64,000 nt of DNA from Pogona vitticeps (GCF_051106095.1 NC_135786.1:14168501-14232500); one strand, 5' to 3'; shown: positions 36,701 through 47,790, counted from the stretch's first letter. The notes: generated from the letters alone by a model not told the origin. Made by a program: numbers and translations.

Positions 36701-39700
36701 GGCTGCAACAACTGAAACTAATCTCCAAAAACTGACTAGATAGTTCATTGGACACCTCCATGGATACTATAAAATAATAACTGTCTGCCGTCAAGTCTAT
36801 TCTGACTTATGGCAATCCTTTCTAGAGTTTTCTAGGCATACAGCAGTCACAAAGGGGTTTACGAATTCCCTTCTTCTGGGGGTGTTCTAGGGCTGTGTAG
36901 CTTACCAAAGTTTGCACAAACTGACTCTTCTCCTGGGACTCACAGTGGGAATTGAGCTGCTGAACTCAGACTACACACGCAAATGCTTAATTCACTGATT
37001 TATTTACCTGGAAAAATAAGAAGGAAAATAATATTCTATATTTATAGTATATGAGTTGCTTGTAAAGAAGGAATGATTAACAAAAATATTTTGATTTTAA
37101 TAATTGAAAACTGTGATTTTCATTATTAATGTGAAAATCTTTTTATCTCAAGTTTGTTGCTGTTGCCTTCTGGGGCCTTTTTGCATATGACAGAGAATTA
37201 GTATACCCTAAAGAGCTTGATGATATTAATCCAAGTTGGCTTAATCATACTATGGTAAGTATTTTATTTTCAGGTATGTACTGTTTGTTCATTCATTATT
37301 TATCCGATTACCAAAACAGATATTCTGGAAATAGAGTCTACGTTAGTTCACACATTATACTAACCTCACAGGATACAACACCCAGACCATGTCGGTGCCC
37401 TCCCTCCTGCTAAATTTACCACTTGGAACACTAAATTTCAGTGGCATAGTTGTAAAATCTGCATATTGGCTTTAAATTTGACACTTTTCCAATGAAAGAA
37501 ACAACATTGTGCTTTAAAACAAGGAATGCAGGAGCATGTGTATTGTTTTAAAGGGGGAAGTAGCTCTGAGTTGATGCCCATCGGAGGAAGTGGAGCTTTG
37601 ATATGCCAAACATCTGTTCAGCCAATAAACAAAGGGGCACAAACCTCCAAAGTGCCCATTTCTAGTCATGAACAGAGGATTGATTGCAGTTTAACTGTTG
37701 TGAATCATCTACTGTAGTTTAACCACTGTGGTGAATTATTTCAGTTTTAAGAGTGATACACTAGTGTCAGAAATCTATACTCTGTTATGACATTGTGTAA
37801 GTGGAAGAAGTGTTCTTGCCCTCCATTGAATTCATCTGAGGATCTTAAACTTACCCATATAACCAGCACAGAGCTGTGCAGTCAAAAGACGTGTTGGAAT
37901 TTGAATAAGTTCAGAATTTAAATTAAGACAACTCCTTCCCCATACAGTGGGGTCTCGACTTATGAACGTCTCGACATACGAACGTTTCGACTTATGAACC
38001 GCTCTCATAGGATTATATGGACTCGACTTAGGAACTTAGATTCGAGTTACGAACTTTTCCCCCCCCCCTTTTTTTAAAGCTAAGTCATCTTAGGTTAAAA
38101 GGAAAAAAGAAAAAATATCCCCCTCTAGTGGCAGAAGGCGAAATAGCAGCTTCCCATTAGTTTCTATGGACGAAAAGAGCAGATACGGATTAAATGGTTT
38201 TCAATGCATTCCTATGGGAAATGCAGATTCGACTTAAGAACTTTTCGGCCTGAGAACTGCCTTCCAATACAGATTAAGTTCGTAAGTCGAGACCCCACTG
38301 TATACTGATGTGATTGCCAAAACGAGGCAGAGATTTTATACAGTGGGGTCTTGACTTGAGAACTTAATCCGTATGGGACGGCGGTTCTCAAGTCAAAAAG
38401 TTTGCAGGTCAAATCTGCATTTCCCATAGGAATGCATTGAAAACCATTTGATCCGTATCGGCTCTTTTCTGTCCATAGAAACTAATGGGAAGCTGCTATT
38501 CCGCCTTCGACCACTAGAGGGGGATATTTTGTTTCTTTTTTTCTTAGGTCAAGAAAGGTTCAGGGAAGGCAGGGAAAATACAGTCCAGGCAGTACAGTAC
38601 CAAGCAGTCTGAAGACTGTCTCCCAATCCACTCTCTAAACGCTGGGAGGAGTGTGGAAGCAGACAGGCACCCTTTAACTGAAAGTTCAAATTTTGCACTT
38701 TCCCTGCCTCCCACGTGTTTTTTTCAGTTCTTAACTCAAATCTAAGTACGTAAGTCAAGTCAATATTTTCCTATGAGAGCGGTTCGTAAGTCAAAATGTT
38801 CGTAACTCGGACCGTTCGTAAGTGAAGACCCCACTGTATATAAATGTAGCTTACAGTAGAATTATACAAATACAATTAAAATATAAAATGAATAAAAGTA
38901 TGTAAAATTTAACAAACAAGTTAACAACACAGCATCAAAACAAAAAATGTAGCATCCATCCAAGTGAAAATCTTCTTTAGCAAACGGGGTCAGTTGCCAA
39001 AGACCAACCTGAATAAAAAGGTTTTTGGCTCCCAGCAAAAAGAGAGCAGAGAGGGAGCTGTCCCAGACTTCTCTGCTAGGGTATTCCAGAACCTGGGAAG
39101 AAGTCTGGTGTCCATATTAATTATACCTCAGAAAAATAGTAGTGCTGAAGGCAGCATCTCTCCTGAGTAGGTCATATGGAAAAATATGGTTGATCAGTTA
39201 TATTGGACCCAATGATATATTTGATTCTTAATGAACATTTTGTAGTATGCCCAGAAACAAACCATAGGCCAGCACAGAAAACACGATATACAGAATTGTA
39301 ACAGAAAGATTCTTAAGTGCTATAGAAACCACGAAGTCCTGACCCACTCCTGATAACACTGTACAGTGGTGCCTCGACTTACAAATGCCCCTACCTATGA
39401 AAATGTTGAGTTACAAAAAGTTCCGGCCGCAAAATTTTGCTTCGACGTGCGGCCGGAGCTTCGACCTCAGAACAGAAAAGGGCGGGAAATAGAAACCGTT
39501 GGTGGCGAAGAGGCTGCTTCTTTGTAGCTCTTTCGCCCCAATGGTTAGAGAAAAGGGTCAGGGAACTTTTTTACCCCTGCGGGGCAGCTCCGGATCGCCA
39601 CCGGGCGCAGGAAGCCAGTGCACTCCCTGCCTATCCCAGGCATGGGTCTACTCATGAGTAAGGGCAGCCAAAGGCGCTGGGCTGGGCTGAGACACAGGAG

Positions 39701-42090
39701 GCTCCCTGCCCAGGGTGTGTGTGTGTGCCATCAGAGGAGGCTTCAGTCTGCCTGGTAAGGTGCTGCTTTTTCCTTTTTAGAAACTTCTGGGTGGGTTTTG
39801 CGGGGGGGGTGGTTCGGCTGAGGGGGGTTATGTTTCCATGGTGTGTTGTTTTTTGCAGTCTCAGGGTGGAGATTGCATGATGTTTATTTTTGGGTGTGTG
39901 TTTTTTTTGTTTTTTGTGGGGGGGGTTGTAGCCTTTGGGGCTTGCTGTGTTTATTTTTGGTTGTTTCCTTTAAAGTCCCAGCGCCTTCCGATGGGGGGTT
40001 CTGTGTGCTTTATTTATTTTATTTTATTTTATTTGGAATGCTGGAATGGATTAATCCGATTCCCATGCATTTCAATGGGAAATTGTACTTTGACTTATCA
40101 AAATTTCAAGTTACAGCCATCATTCAAATACAGATTCATTTCGTAAGTCAAGGCATCACTGTATATGTTGAAGTCCTAGAGCAGAAGAAGAGGAAGGAAC
40201 TTGAGCACCACTCCCACTAGCTCAAGAAGGAAAAATTATAGAGAAATAGGACCTACCCCTACAGAATACTTTTTCCCTCCTAGGTATCTACTTTCGGATA
40301 TTGACAGTCACATCAGCAGATTGTATGGGGCACTTGAATGAGCGAGTTGAATGCATGGTGCTCCATCTCCCCACATTCCATGCCTTACCTACTGCTGAAG
40401 AGAGAATGCAAGCAGACAGAGCTGAGAATTACTAACCCACAAATTTCATCCAGCCAGATATCTGTGATAGAAACCTCTTTGGCATGCTTATCCATGATCA
40501 TGTCATGGATGGCTGTTGATGTCTCATTCATTGATCAAGCATTAAGAGCAGGATTTTGAACTCAGAAGAGGTAGAGAACATGTAATTACTGAAACCAGTG
40601 TGATAAACAATAAAACTAATTTTGCTGTTGTTAATCATCATAGTCTTCCATAGATCTCAGCCTCCCTTTTACCATCCTTGTTATCACCCTTTCATCATCC
40701 TTTTTACCATCTTCATAGCCATCTGTTTTAATTTATCCTGCTGGTTATTGTATTTGTTTGAAAATGTGTATTATTTCATTTTTATCGTGTTTTGATATTG
40801 TGTTGTTTATCTTGTTGTTAGCCGCCCAGAGTGGCCTTGTTGCCAGATGGTATGGGGTATAAATCCAAGAGATTATTAAATAACCCCTGAACTTTTTTCC
40901 CCCTAGCATACTACCATCCTACCACTACTTTTCATCGAGATGGTTATATGTGTACATAAGTATCCTGATAGGTTTAAAGGGATTTTGGGACTTAGCTTCT
41001 TCGCATTTACATACCTCGTCTGGTAGGTATTTAGTCCTTTCTAGGACAACTTTTGGACTATAAACACTTTTATTCACTTTGTTCGGATATGAGTGTTCTA
41101 TTTATTTTAACTGAAAGGTGTTTTGTTTTGGTTTTTTAAGCCAAGGGCACATAAGTGTGCGTATCAAAAACATGTTTGCAATGGCTTGTTTGAAGTAGTG
41201 TGCTCCAAATTCATTTTAGATGTTAAGGTGGTGATAAAAGGTTACAAATAAATATTATACAAAACAATGCATATTATTTAAATAACATTTAACTGCTGTA
41301 AACACAGCCCTGTGCTTGAATCAAAGGGGAGCATTTTATTTGCCACTGGCTGAAATCCTGTTGCTTAACATGGTAAGTAGCACTAGAGTAAGTCCATTGA
41401 ATCAGTGGGGATTTGGTAACTCGGTTACTCTATAGGTCTCATTGATTGATGATCAGATTCCAGAAGATCTCCTGTATGGAGAATTAGTGCAGGGAAATTG
41501 CCCCAGAGGGAGACCACAGCTGTGATACAAGGATATCTGCAAGCGGAATCTGAAAGCCTTAGGAATGGACCTCCACAGACGGGAAACCCTGACATCTGAG
41601 CATTCAGCCTGGAGGCAGGCAGTGCATCATGGCCTATCCCATTTTGAAGAGACCCTTGTCCAGCAGGCCAAGGCAAAGAGGAAGTCACAAAAGCAGCAAA
41701 ATCAGGGAGCTGGACAGGGGACAGATTGCATTTGTCTTCAGTGTGGAAGGGATTGTCACTCTCGAAGTGGCCTCCTCAGCCACACTAGACCCTGTTCCAA
41801 GTCCTCTATACAGAGCATACTGTATTACCATAGTCTTTCGAGACTGAAGGATGCTTAATGAATGAATGCTCTAGTGACTTAATATACTAAAGTGATCCTA
41901 CTCTAATGCAGCTTACCATGCAGAGCAACAGGACTTCAGCCACTGATTTAAACTCGGAAGTTAAACATATGCTTTGCTCACCTTCGTTTAAGTCACTGGG
42001 GTGGTCGGTGCCTAACTTTGGACATAGTGTAATAAAGTTCAAATTTGTCTCACAGTTCTATATTCCCAGTTATCAGCAAACTTAGGGGTA

Positions 42091-42131
<41 letters not shown>

Positions 42132-43210
42132 GGTGTGTGTGTGAGAGAGAGAGACTCCAAAAATACAGTAAAAGCAAGCAATTAACTGCCAGTCTTTTTA
42201 ACATGCCTTCTGACATCTTTTCACAATGTTTATCTTTCTTTGTTTTAAGGGTGCTGTGGGTACATCATGTGTCTGGGATTTGGGCCTATCCAGTTTTAGG
42301 AGTGCTCAGTCCATGTGGAATCGTAGGATTTTTTTTTGTCGCTCTCGCTATAATGATAATGTTCTACTTCATTGGAGAACAGCTAACAAAATGGTTGTGG
42401 GGTAAGTAAGGCAAATAGGTATTTTGTGGTTTTGGTGGCATATGTAGCACAAAGACTAGACTTTTCCAGTGTTCAGTGAGCAGAGGACACTTTTTACATT
42501 CCTTCTTTTTTTAAAAAAAAAAGTGCTTGTTAACAGTAATAATAAAAGCTGTGATATTCTTCTTCCTTGTACTCTAGAGTGCCTGAAAAGGATTTCTACC
42601 TGCATTCTATTTAGTTTTTTTCTCCATCAAAAAGCTGTCAGCCCAGCATGTTGCTATTTGTTCTGGTCTCTACAAAACCCTAGCCATTCCAGGTACAATA
42701 AGACTGACTCTCCTGTACCACACGTAGTTATCTAGCAGTATTTTCTCTCTTGGCATACAATCTGTTGTTGGTAGTGTTGTTGCAACAACAACAGATTGTA
42801 TGCCAATGGAGAAAATGCTGCTAGATAACTGTGTGGCATACAATCTAGTGACCTTAAATATGCAATACACAAGGCTTTGGGCAAGAGAATGTCATTTAAG
42901 TGTCTGCATGTGAAAAGAAAGAAGTAAGATTTCTTATGATCATGAATAATAGCACACACTACATTACTTCTTAGACAGCACCAGCACAGCCAGCTAATAC
43001 TGTAACTGTAATGGGGAGGTGAGCTCAGCGAAACAGACATGAGGATTATTTACATATGTACATGGCTGCTGGTGGAAGGGATCTGGCTGCATGCATGCTG
43101 GTGATGCAAGATGATGACAATGTGTTGCATATAGTGCATTTACCAAATATTCTAAATCATGTTATGTTCTCTTTTTTTCTCCAGCAAGACGTAGGAAGAA
43201 GTGCACATAG
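33413..43210 (+). CDS. AIG1/ADTRP-family ER membrane FAHFA hydrolase (six exons)
   Basis: Six exons join in frame to a 235-residue product: 33413-33580, 34305-34448, 37153-37254, 40907-41022, 42250-42401, 43185-43210, all with GT-AG introns. The family (AIG1, ADTRP) hydrolyses fatty acid esters of hydroxy fatty acids with a catalytic Thr and His and spans the membrane about six times. Here HLTF (Thr52) aligns with AIG1 Thr43, and WLNHTMHT (His139) with AIG1 His134. Family-typical motifs YGGHWKHLTF, RDFIFSVYVFPVG, AYDRELVYPKELD and WVHHVSGIWAYPVL are all present. Hydrophobic segments are spread as in the family. Length is usual (AIG1 about 245, ADTRP about 230). Residues around WVHHVSGIW and AYDRE favour AIG1, while the C-terminus WLWGARRRKKCT looks more like ADTRP and ends in a KKxx ER-retrieval motif. 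It may be a third paralog. No other ATG in frame upstream is evident. Confidence 0.93.
34305..34448 (+). CDS. AIG1/ADTRP-like gene, coding exon 2
   Basis: 48 codons (VLQTLLYILC ... VYVFPVGL), acceptor tttcacag, donor GTAAGT, phase 0 on both sides. Confidence 0.92.
35520..35690 (-). repeat. LINE-like antisense fragment in intron 2
   Basis: The text aaacagttttaaaacatatt and ttaaaacatt-like units resembles antisense L2-type 5' sequence as at 38845 and 57165. Weak evidence. Confidence 0.3.
35790..36192 (+). mobile_element. Zinc-finger-tailed LINE 3' end, copy Z2 (intron 2)
   Basis: The frame reads GKRPRGRPQLRNKDICKHDL, ALGMDLNRWETLTSERSAW and RQAVHHGLSQFEETLVQQAE. After a break comes CICPQCGRDCHSRIGLLSHT (C2-H-like finger) and the palindromic 3' terminus catagtctctcaagactgaa. 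It is 5'-truncated. It is the best copy for the fingers, together with 41448. Confidence 0.7.
36270..36770. repeat. Unclassified interspersed repeat segment (intron 2)
   Basis: The text ccaagctgtttggggtttta, ttgaactcaaacttgaagca and gcacccagtgcaaatc recalls antisense 5' parts of reptile LINEs (L2-like). I cannot fix the family or the borders. Confidence 0.35.
36784..36999 (-). repeat. tRNA-derived SINE, antisense (intron 2)
   Basis: The right side complements a tRNA-like head (as at 44140), and the left side (ctgccgtcaagtctattctg ... gggggtg) is the SINE body. It is diverged. No target duplication was found. Confidence 0.5.
37153..37254 (+). CDS. AIG1/ADTRP-like gene, coding exon 3
   Basis: 34 codons (FVAVAFWGLFAYDREL ... 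WLNHTM), acceptor tctcaag, donor GTAAGT. It ends just before the catalytic His. Confidence 0.93.
37943..38302. mobile_element. TIR family 1 MITE (copy 1d, intron 3)
   Basis: TA-flanked element with ends cagtggggtctcgacttatg and the complement ...cgtaagtcgagaccccactg. It contains internal repeated ctcgactta/gttcgta units, giving strong self-complementarity. Confidence 0.85.
38339..38838. mobile_element. TIR family 1 MITE (copy 1e, intron 3)
   Basis: TA-flanked element with ends cagtggggtcttgacttgag and ...gtaagtgaagaccccactg. It lies 36 bases to the right of copy 1d. Interior tracts (cctatgagagcgg, atagaaactaatgggaagct) match 1d. Confidence 0.85.
38845..39180 (-). repeat. L2-like antisense fragment (intron 3)
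   Basis: The text gtattccagaacctgggaag and surrounding A-rich units recall antisense L2 5' sequence ('attccagagcctgggagc' in many lizard repeats). Borders unclear. Confidence 0.4.
39362..40163. mobile_element. TIR family 1 MITE, long form (copy 1f, intron 3)
   Basis: TA-flanked element with ends cagtggtgcctcgacttaca and ...gtaagtcaaggcatcactg. It is 802 bp including the flanking TAs and has the same long interior as copy 1a at the window start, including a GTAAG..TTTTGCAG pair about 104 bases apart. Confidence 0.85.
40640..40880 (+). repeat. L2 LINE 3' tail (intron 3)
   Basis: The tail gttagccgcccagagtggcc ... ggggtataaat is parallel to the end of the L2 copy at 14258. It stops just before the exon 4 acceptor tract. 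Confidence 0.75.
40907..41022 (+). CDS. AIG1/ADTRP-like gene, coding exon 4
   Basis: It begins with the catalytic His139 codon (HTTILPLLFIEM) and ends TYLV plus TG of the next Trp codon. Acceptor ttccccctag, donor GTAGGT. An L2 LINE tail (40640-40880) ends about 27 bases upstream of the exon. Confidence 0.93.
41448..41853 (+). mobile_element. Zinc-finger-tailed LINE 3' end, copy Z3 (intron 4)
   Basis: The translation MDLHRRETLTSEHSAWRQAV, then CICLQCGRDCHSRSGLLSHT, and the palindromic end catagtctttcgagactgaa match copy Z2. 5'-truncated. Confidence 0.7.
42089..42154 (+). repeat. (TG)n(AG)n microsatellite (intron 4)
   Basis: An uninterrupted TG run followed by AG runs, about 60 bases. Confidence 0.95.
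42250..42401 (+). CDS. AIG1/ADTRP-like gene, coding exon 5
   Basis: It encodes WVLWVHHVSGIWAYPVLGVL to the last hydrophobic segment and EQLTKWLWG, acceptor tttaag, donor GTAAGT. Confidence 0.92.
42715..42841. repeat. Long imperfect inverted repeat, hairpin in intron 5
   Basis: The left arm (about 42715-42770) pairs with the right arm (about 42783-42841): the left holds ggcatacaatctgttgttg and the right caacaacagattgtatgcc. The stem is over 50 bases with few mismatches and the loop is short. It could be a foldback element or a small-RNA hairpin. Confidence 0.8.
43185..43210 (+). CDS. AIG1/ADTRP-like gene, terminal coding exon 6
   Basis: Acceptor ctttttttctccag, then completion of Ala and RRRKKCT with TAG. 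The basic tail ends KKCT, matching the KKxx ER-retrieval pattern. The 3' UTR and poly-A site were not fixed; several AATAAA/ATTAAA-like sites follow. Confidence 0.85.
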
Positions 43211-43424
43211 AGCAGAACCTGGGAAAGGTATAATGTCATTAAAAATACAAGCTCACTTATGGAATCAAGATGAAAGTGTTAATTATAACTGGTTCATAAA
43301 TGGACAGAAAATATTGTATCATAGTTCAGAGAAGAAAGCCATTAAAAGAGGAGGATAAAATTAGTAGAAAACCAGACTAATTTTACAAAATGCTTGTATA
43401 GGAGAAGTATTATGATGTGTGCCA

Positions 43425-43570
43425 AGTTGGAACTGACTCAGTGAGTGAGATACCTAATGATTTATCAGTGCCACAGCCCACTGAATTTCTATGGCAGAAC
43501 AGGGATTCTAACCCAGGTCTCCTGAATCCTTAGTCCATTACTCTGTCTACAGTACCACACTGAGTACCCC
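43425..43570 (-). repeat. tRNA-derived SINE, antisense
   Basis: The text gggattctaacccaggtctc ... cagtaccacactg is the complement of a tRNA-like head. It is the second copy of the fragment at 2085-2176. Confidence 0.55.
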
Positions 43571-43740
43571 ATAGGAAAAATAGGCTCATGTAAATCAACT
43601 GTTTGCACATAAGGTTTATGTATCACTCATATGACTCTGCAAAATGCCCAGTTTGTTTAAATAAGCAATAATATAGTTAAAATACAAAACATCCATGTAG
43701 GCCCCTGAAAGTAAATATTGTGTGTTGGGGAATAATACAC

Positions 43741-43960
43741 GGCTTCTCCCAATTTGAAGATACCCTTGTCCAGCAGGCTGAGGCCAAGAGGCAGTCCTGA
43801 AAGCAGCAAAATCAGGGAGCTGGACAGGGGACAGATTGTATTTGTCTTCAGTGTGGAAGGGATGGTCACTCTCGAATTGGCCTTCTCAACCACACTAGAT
43901 GCTGTTCCAAGTCCTCTGTTCAGAGCACGTTACCATAGTCTTTCGAGACTGAAGGATGCC
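43741..43960 (+). mobile_element. Zinc-finger-tailed LINE 3' end, copy Z4
   Basis: It starts at TLVQQ-type text and keeps the finger region and the palindromic end catagtctttcgagactgaa. Shorter 5' truncation than Z5. Confidence 0.65.
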
Positions 43961-44139
43961 TCCTGGCAGAAATGAACAACTAGCAGCATGCTACTTCAGT
44001 GCTTCAGAGGGTCTATCAAACCAAGCTATTGTTTTGGATTTGTGTGGGTTGGAATTGTGATCCTCTTCCTTTATTGATCCAGGTTTACTCCAAGATTCCA
44101 TATTGTATCAGTTTTCCTTTAGAGTAATCCAGTAGAACT

Positions 44140-44280
44140 GCTGGATAGCTCAGTGGCTTTGGTATCTGGCTGTGGAACCAGAGGTTGGGAGTTCAATTCT
44201 CCACTTCGCCTCCTTGACAGGGACTGGACTCAGTGATCCATAAGGTCCCTTCCAGCTCCGCAGTTAAGATGATGATTACA
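44140..44280 (+). repeat. tRNA-derived SINE
   Basis: The head gctggatagctcagtggctt, gtatctggctgtggaaccag, gttgggagttcaattctcc has tRNA-like A and B box text. The tail is aaggtcccttccagctccgc, then agatgatgatt. It is not a functional tRNA because the acceptor stem and tail do not fit. The antisense copy at 11563 matches it. Confidence 0.75.
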
Positions 44281-44522
44281 ATGTTTGAATTTCCACACTC
44301 ATAACATGTCCCCTCCATTACCTCCCCCTCTACCCTCCCCATTTTCCACCTTGCCTCATAACCTTGTCTGTTTCCCTCACTTTTTGCTGCCTGATAGTGG
44401 AAGTTTCCATTCTGAGAAGTAGGGGCTGTTGGTTTCTTCCTAACATGGAGAAGAGTCTGTAGAATTTGAAAGAAAGCTTAAAACCATTACCTCTTGCTCA
44501 CTCTTTCCCTCTTAAAAAAAAA

Positions 44523-44783
44523 TACAGTGGGGTCTTGACTTGAGAACTTAAATCCGTATTGGAAGACGGTTCTCAAGTCAAAAAGTCTGTAGGTCAAGTC
44601 TCCATTGACCTACAGTGCATTGAAAACCGATTAATCCCGTAACAGGCCGTTTTTGTTCCATTTTGGTTTTTTTCTGGTCTGTAATTCTCAGGCTGCAAGT
44701 CAAACCTAGATTTTGCGGCCAGAGAAGTCTGTAACTCAAAAAGTCTGTAAGTCAAGCCGTCTGTAAGTCAAGGGTCCACTGTA
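44523..44783. mobile_element. TIR family 1 MITE (copy 1g)
   Basis: TA-flanked element with ends cagtggggtcttgacttgag and ...gtaagtcaagggtccactg. Closely related to 1e and 1h. Confidence 0.85.
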
Positions 44784-45039
44784 AAATAAAAACAGCAATT
44801 TGATCTTGCCAGTAATGAACCAGAGAGCAAGAGGCAGCTGGTGCCAGGGAGAAAACTTCACCACCTTTTGCCAAATCAGGCACTCTGCTCCCCATTCGTT
44901 TATACCATTGAGCACTCTCTGGACCATGTACAGCAAAGAATATAAAGAAACATACATTATGAAATGCTATAAAACCCTAAACTATCCCACAAATTAACAA
45001 ACAAGACAGCTGGCAAAATAACAGTTTCAGAGCATACAA

Positions 45040-46080
45040 TACAATATTCCTCTCCTCCTTCCTCCACAATACCAGTTATAATTAGGAAGAGCCTCCCCAA
45101 AAGCTTCCCTAAACTGCTCTGTTTTAAGAGCTTTTTAAAGACTCAAAGTGAGGGTGCCTGCTGTAACTCTTGCAAAAGAGCATTTCACAAGGAGGGCTCC
45201 ACTGCTAATAACGCCCAATTTCTAGTTGACGTTTTGTAGGCTTCTTGAGGTGTCAACACCCACACGTATGAGGTCTGTGAGGACCGGGTCAGATGGGCAG
45301 CCAAGCTTGACAGAAGTTCAGACAAGTAACAAGGTCCCAAACCATTTAGGAATGTATATGTTAGAACCAGAACGGTGAACCTGGCATGAAAAATGGACTG
45401 CTAAGCAGTGCAGGCGAACCAGAGTTGGTTTAACAGGATCAAACTTTCTCACGCCAACAATCACTCTGGCTAGCACATTCTGAACCTCCAGGAGCTCCCA
45501 TACCAGCTTCAAAAGGAAGCCCCGTATAGAGTGTACTGCAGGAATCACTTTTTAAGACTACCAGTGCATGGACCAATGTTGTTAGGGACCTGTCATCCAG
45601 GTAGGGGTGCAACTACGTGATTCACCAAAATTGGAAAAGCACACATCTGTTTTTCCATGGTCAGTGCTGGGCCTAGAATCACACCCAGACTGCACACCTG
45701 ATCCTTAATAGGGAGGGTAAATCCCCCACGTTTAGGGGAGATATCCCACAAACAGGTAGATTAACTCCCAAACAACATGATCTCCATCTTGTCTGGATTC
45801 AAATTCAGCCTGTTCTTCCTTGCCCCGTCCAGAATTGTAACAAGGCAACTTTCTAGGTGCTGGACAGTATCCATTGCAGATGGATTAAAGGAGAGAGAGT
45901 TGTGTATCACCCGCATACTGATGACATAATACTCAAAATCTCCTGATGACCTCTCCCAGTGGCCCTATACAGATGTTAAACAGCATTGGGGAGATGATCA
46001 ACTCTTGTGGGACCCCAAGACTGAGAACCCTTGGGGTCGAAGCAGCCTCCCCAAGCTGCACTGTCCTCCCTGTTAAAGAG
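45040..46080 (-). mobile_element. L2-clade LINE, RT region, antisense and decayed
   Basis: The minus strand reads GVPQELIISPMLFNICIGP and CHQYAGDTQL, where L2 has a YADD catalytic motif. Further on come TYTFLNGLGPCYLSELLSSL and other L2 C-terminal pieces, with many stops. The mutated catalytic Asp (YAGD) shows it is dead. It is about 1 kb long. Confidence 0.75.
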
Positions 46081-47790
46081 AATGCTTCCACACATTTCAC
46101 ATTTGTTTACAAGGAAGGGAGAGAGATGAATGATAGATCTGGAAAATCCATGCTGCAATTTTAAAAACCTCAGTTCTCAAGTGATGCAAAATACTGCTGA
46201 AGTGGTGGGGGGAATTGTTTCAAGAATCCAGTAATGCCATGTGGATCTATTCAAATAATCTGAATCAATGGTCAACTGAACCCCTCCTTTAAAAAGAGCA
46301 AATAGGACATATGGAAAAGCTCAGTATTTACAGTGGCTATCTATGGTCTGGCAGTAATCAAGGTAGCTTTGAACTATAACAACTCTCATAGGATAGAATC
46401 CATGCCACTTGACAGTGTTAAAATATGTATGTTTTCAGCAATAATAGGATACTACTAGAGAAGAACATTCACACTGGTTGCTTTGCAGCTGTTAAATTCC
46501 CTTCATCCATGTGAAAGTTCATCAAAAGCCATACGTAAATGTTTCCAGAAAATATATATATATAGACTATTCTGTTTGAGATTCTTTTTGATTATGAGAC
46601 TAAAATACTGTACAGCTCTTTCATTTGGTGGGCAGGTTTAAGGGAGAATGGAAGCATTTTAAACTATGCAGTAAAATGTCCTTTGTGATTTTGTGGTCAA
46701 AAACGAAGTTACAAATTAAAACACAACAAATATTTCTAAAGAAACACTGACAACAGTCCTAAATGTTCCCACTCATGAATCAGTGCACATCACTAGGAAG
46801 CTATAGATTTCCTCTTTTGCAACAGCTGTAGTATCCATTAGCTTTTGCCACTTTGTTGGCTTACTGAATATACTAGTACATAACCCATTTTTGGGAAGAA
46901 GGATACCCACAATCTGTCTTCACTGACCAGATAGGTGGGATATAAATAGAATAAACATGTTAAACCCAATTTAAAAACAGGAGGTCCTCCCCATTGTGTA
47001 GCAATGCCCAAAGTTTGTTTAAGGGGAAAAATAAGATTTGAGATGTCAAATGCTTGGAGGGCCTAAGTGTGCTGTGGGTATATTGGAGCCCATAAGGGAG
47101 CTACGTGTTGCCCACCCAACAAGGGTATAAGTAGCATATTCTCATTACTTTTAAAAAATCCTTTTCAAAGACATTTGTAAATATTTAACAGAATTTGTTC
47201 TATTTTGGTGCCATTCTCTTATTAATTCTAAAGATTATGAACTCTAACAAAAAATAAGCAATGCAAAGAGTAATGTGGCACATTATTTGCTCTCTCCATT
47301 GTAGTGAGTAATAGCAAGGGACTATTCTCTAACTACTGTAGCAAGTAACCAATTACTTTTTAAGAATATCTTTCTAAGCTCTGTTTTCTTTATTAGAGGG
47401 TTATGAAGGATAGTGCTGTATTTTATTTCACTAGGAAGTCATGTATTTGCATTTTAGTTTTCATTTGTTTGTTTTGTTCAATGATTTTAACTATACCTGC
47501 CTTGAATATTGTAGTGCTTTCCCACATCATTTTGTCCTGTGTGTATGAGTGACTGTACAGAATATATTGATCATTATTATTAAGAGTTTTCAAGTGTGTT
47601 GTCGATGTATATTGCTAGAAGTCTAGTTATGAGATACAATTTTCTAGCCTTTTAAGATTAGGCTTCTAGTTAAAAAAATCTGATTCAGTTTTCCACAGTA
47701 GAAATAAAAGAAATAGTTTAGCCAGATGTAGCCTATGAATCACAAAAAGGCATTTAATATGCTGAATAGAGGCACTGCTGGTTTCGGGAC
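46081..47790. other. Mostly unique, with an L2 tail remnant near 46912-46955
   Basis: The only feature noted is accagataggtgggatataa near 46925, an L2-type tail remnant. The rest is AT-rich without recognised features. Confidence 0.4.

Noticed and set aside
42089-42409. Plus-strand frame starting in the TG/AG microsatellite
   Set aside because: Only the part after 42250 is coding (exon 5); the Cys/Arg/Glu repeats come from the microsatellite.
44140-44280. Possible tRNA gene
   Set aside because: A tRNA-like head without closing acceptor stem and with a SINE tail; antisense copy at 11563 shows it is a repeat.
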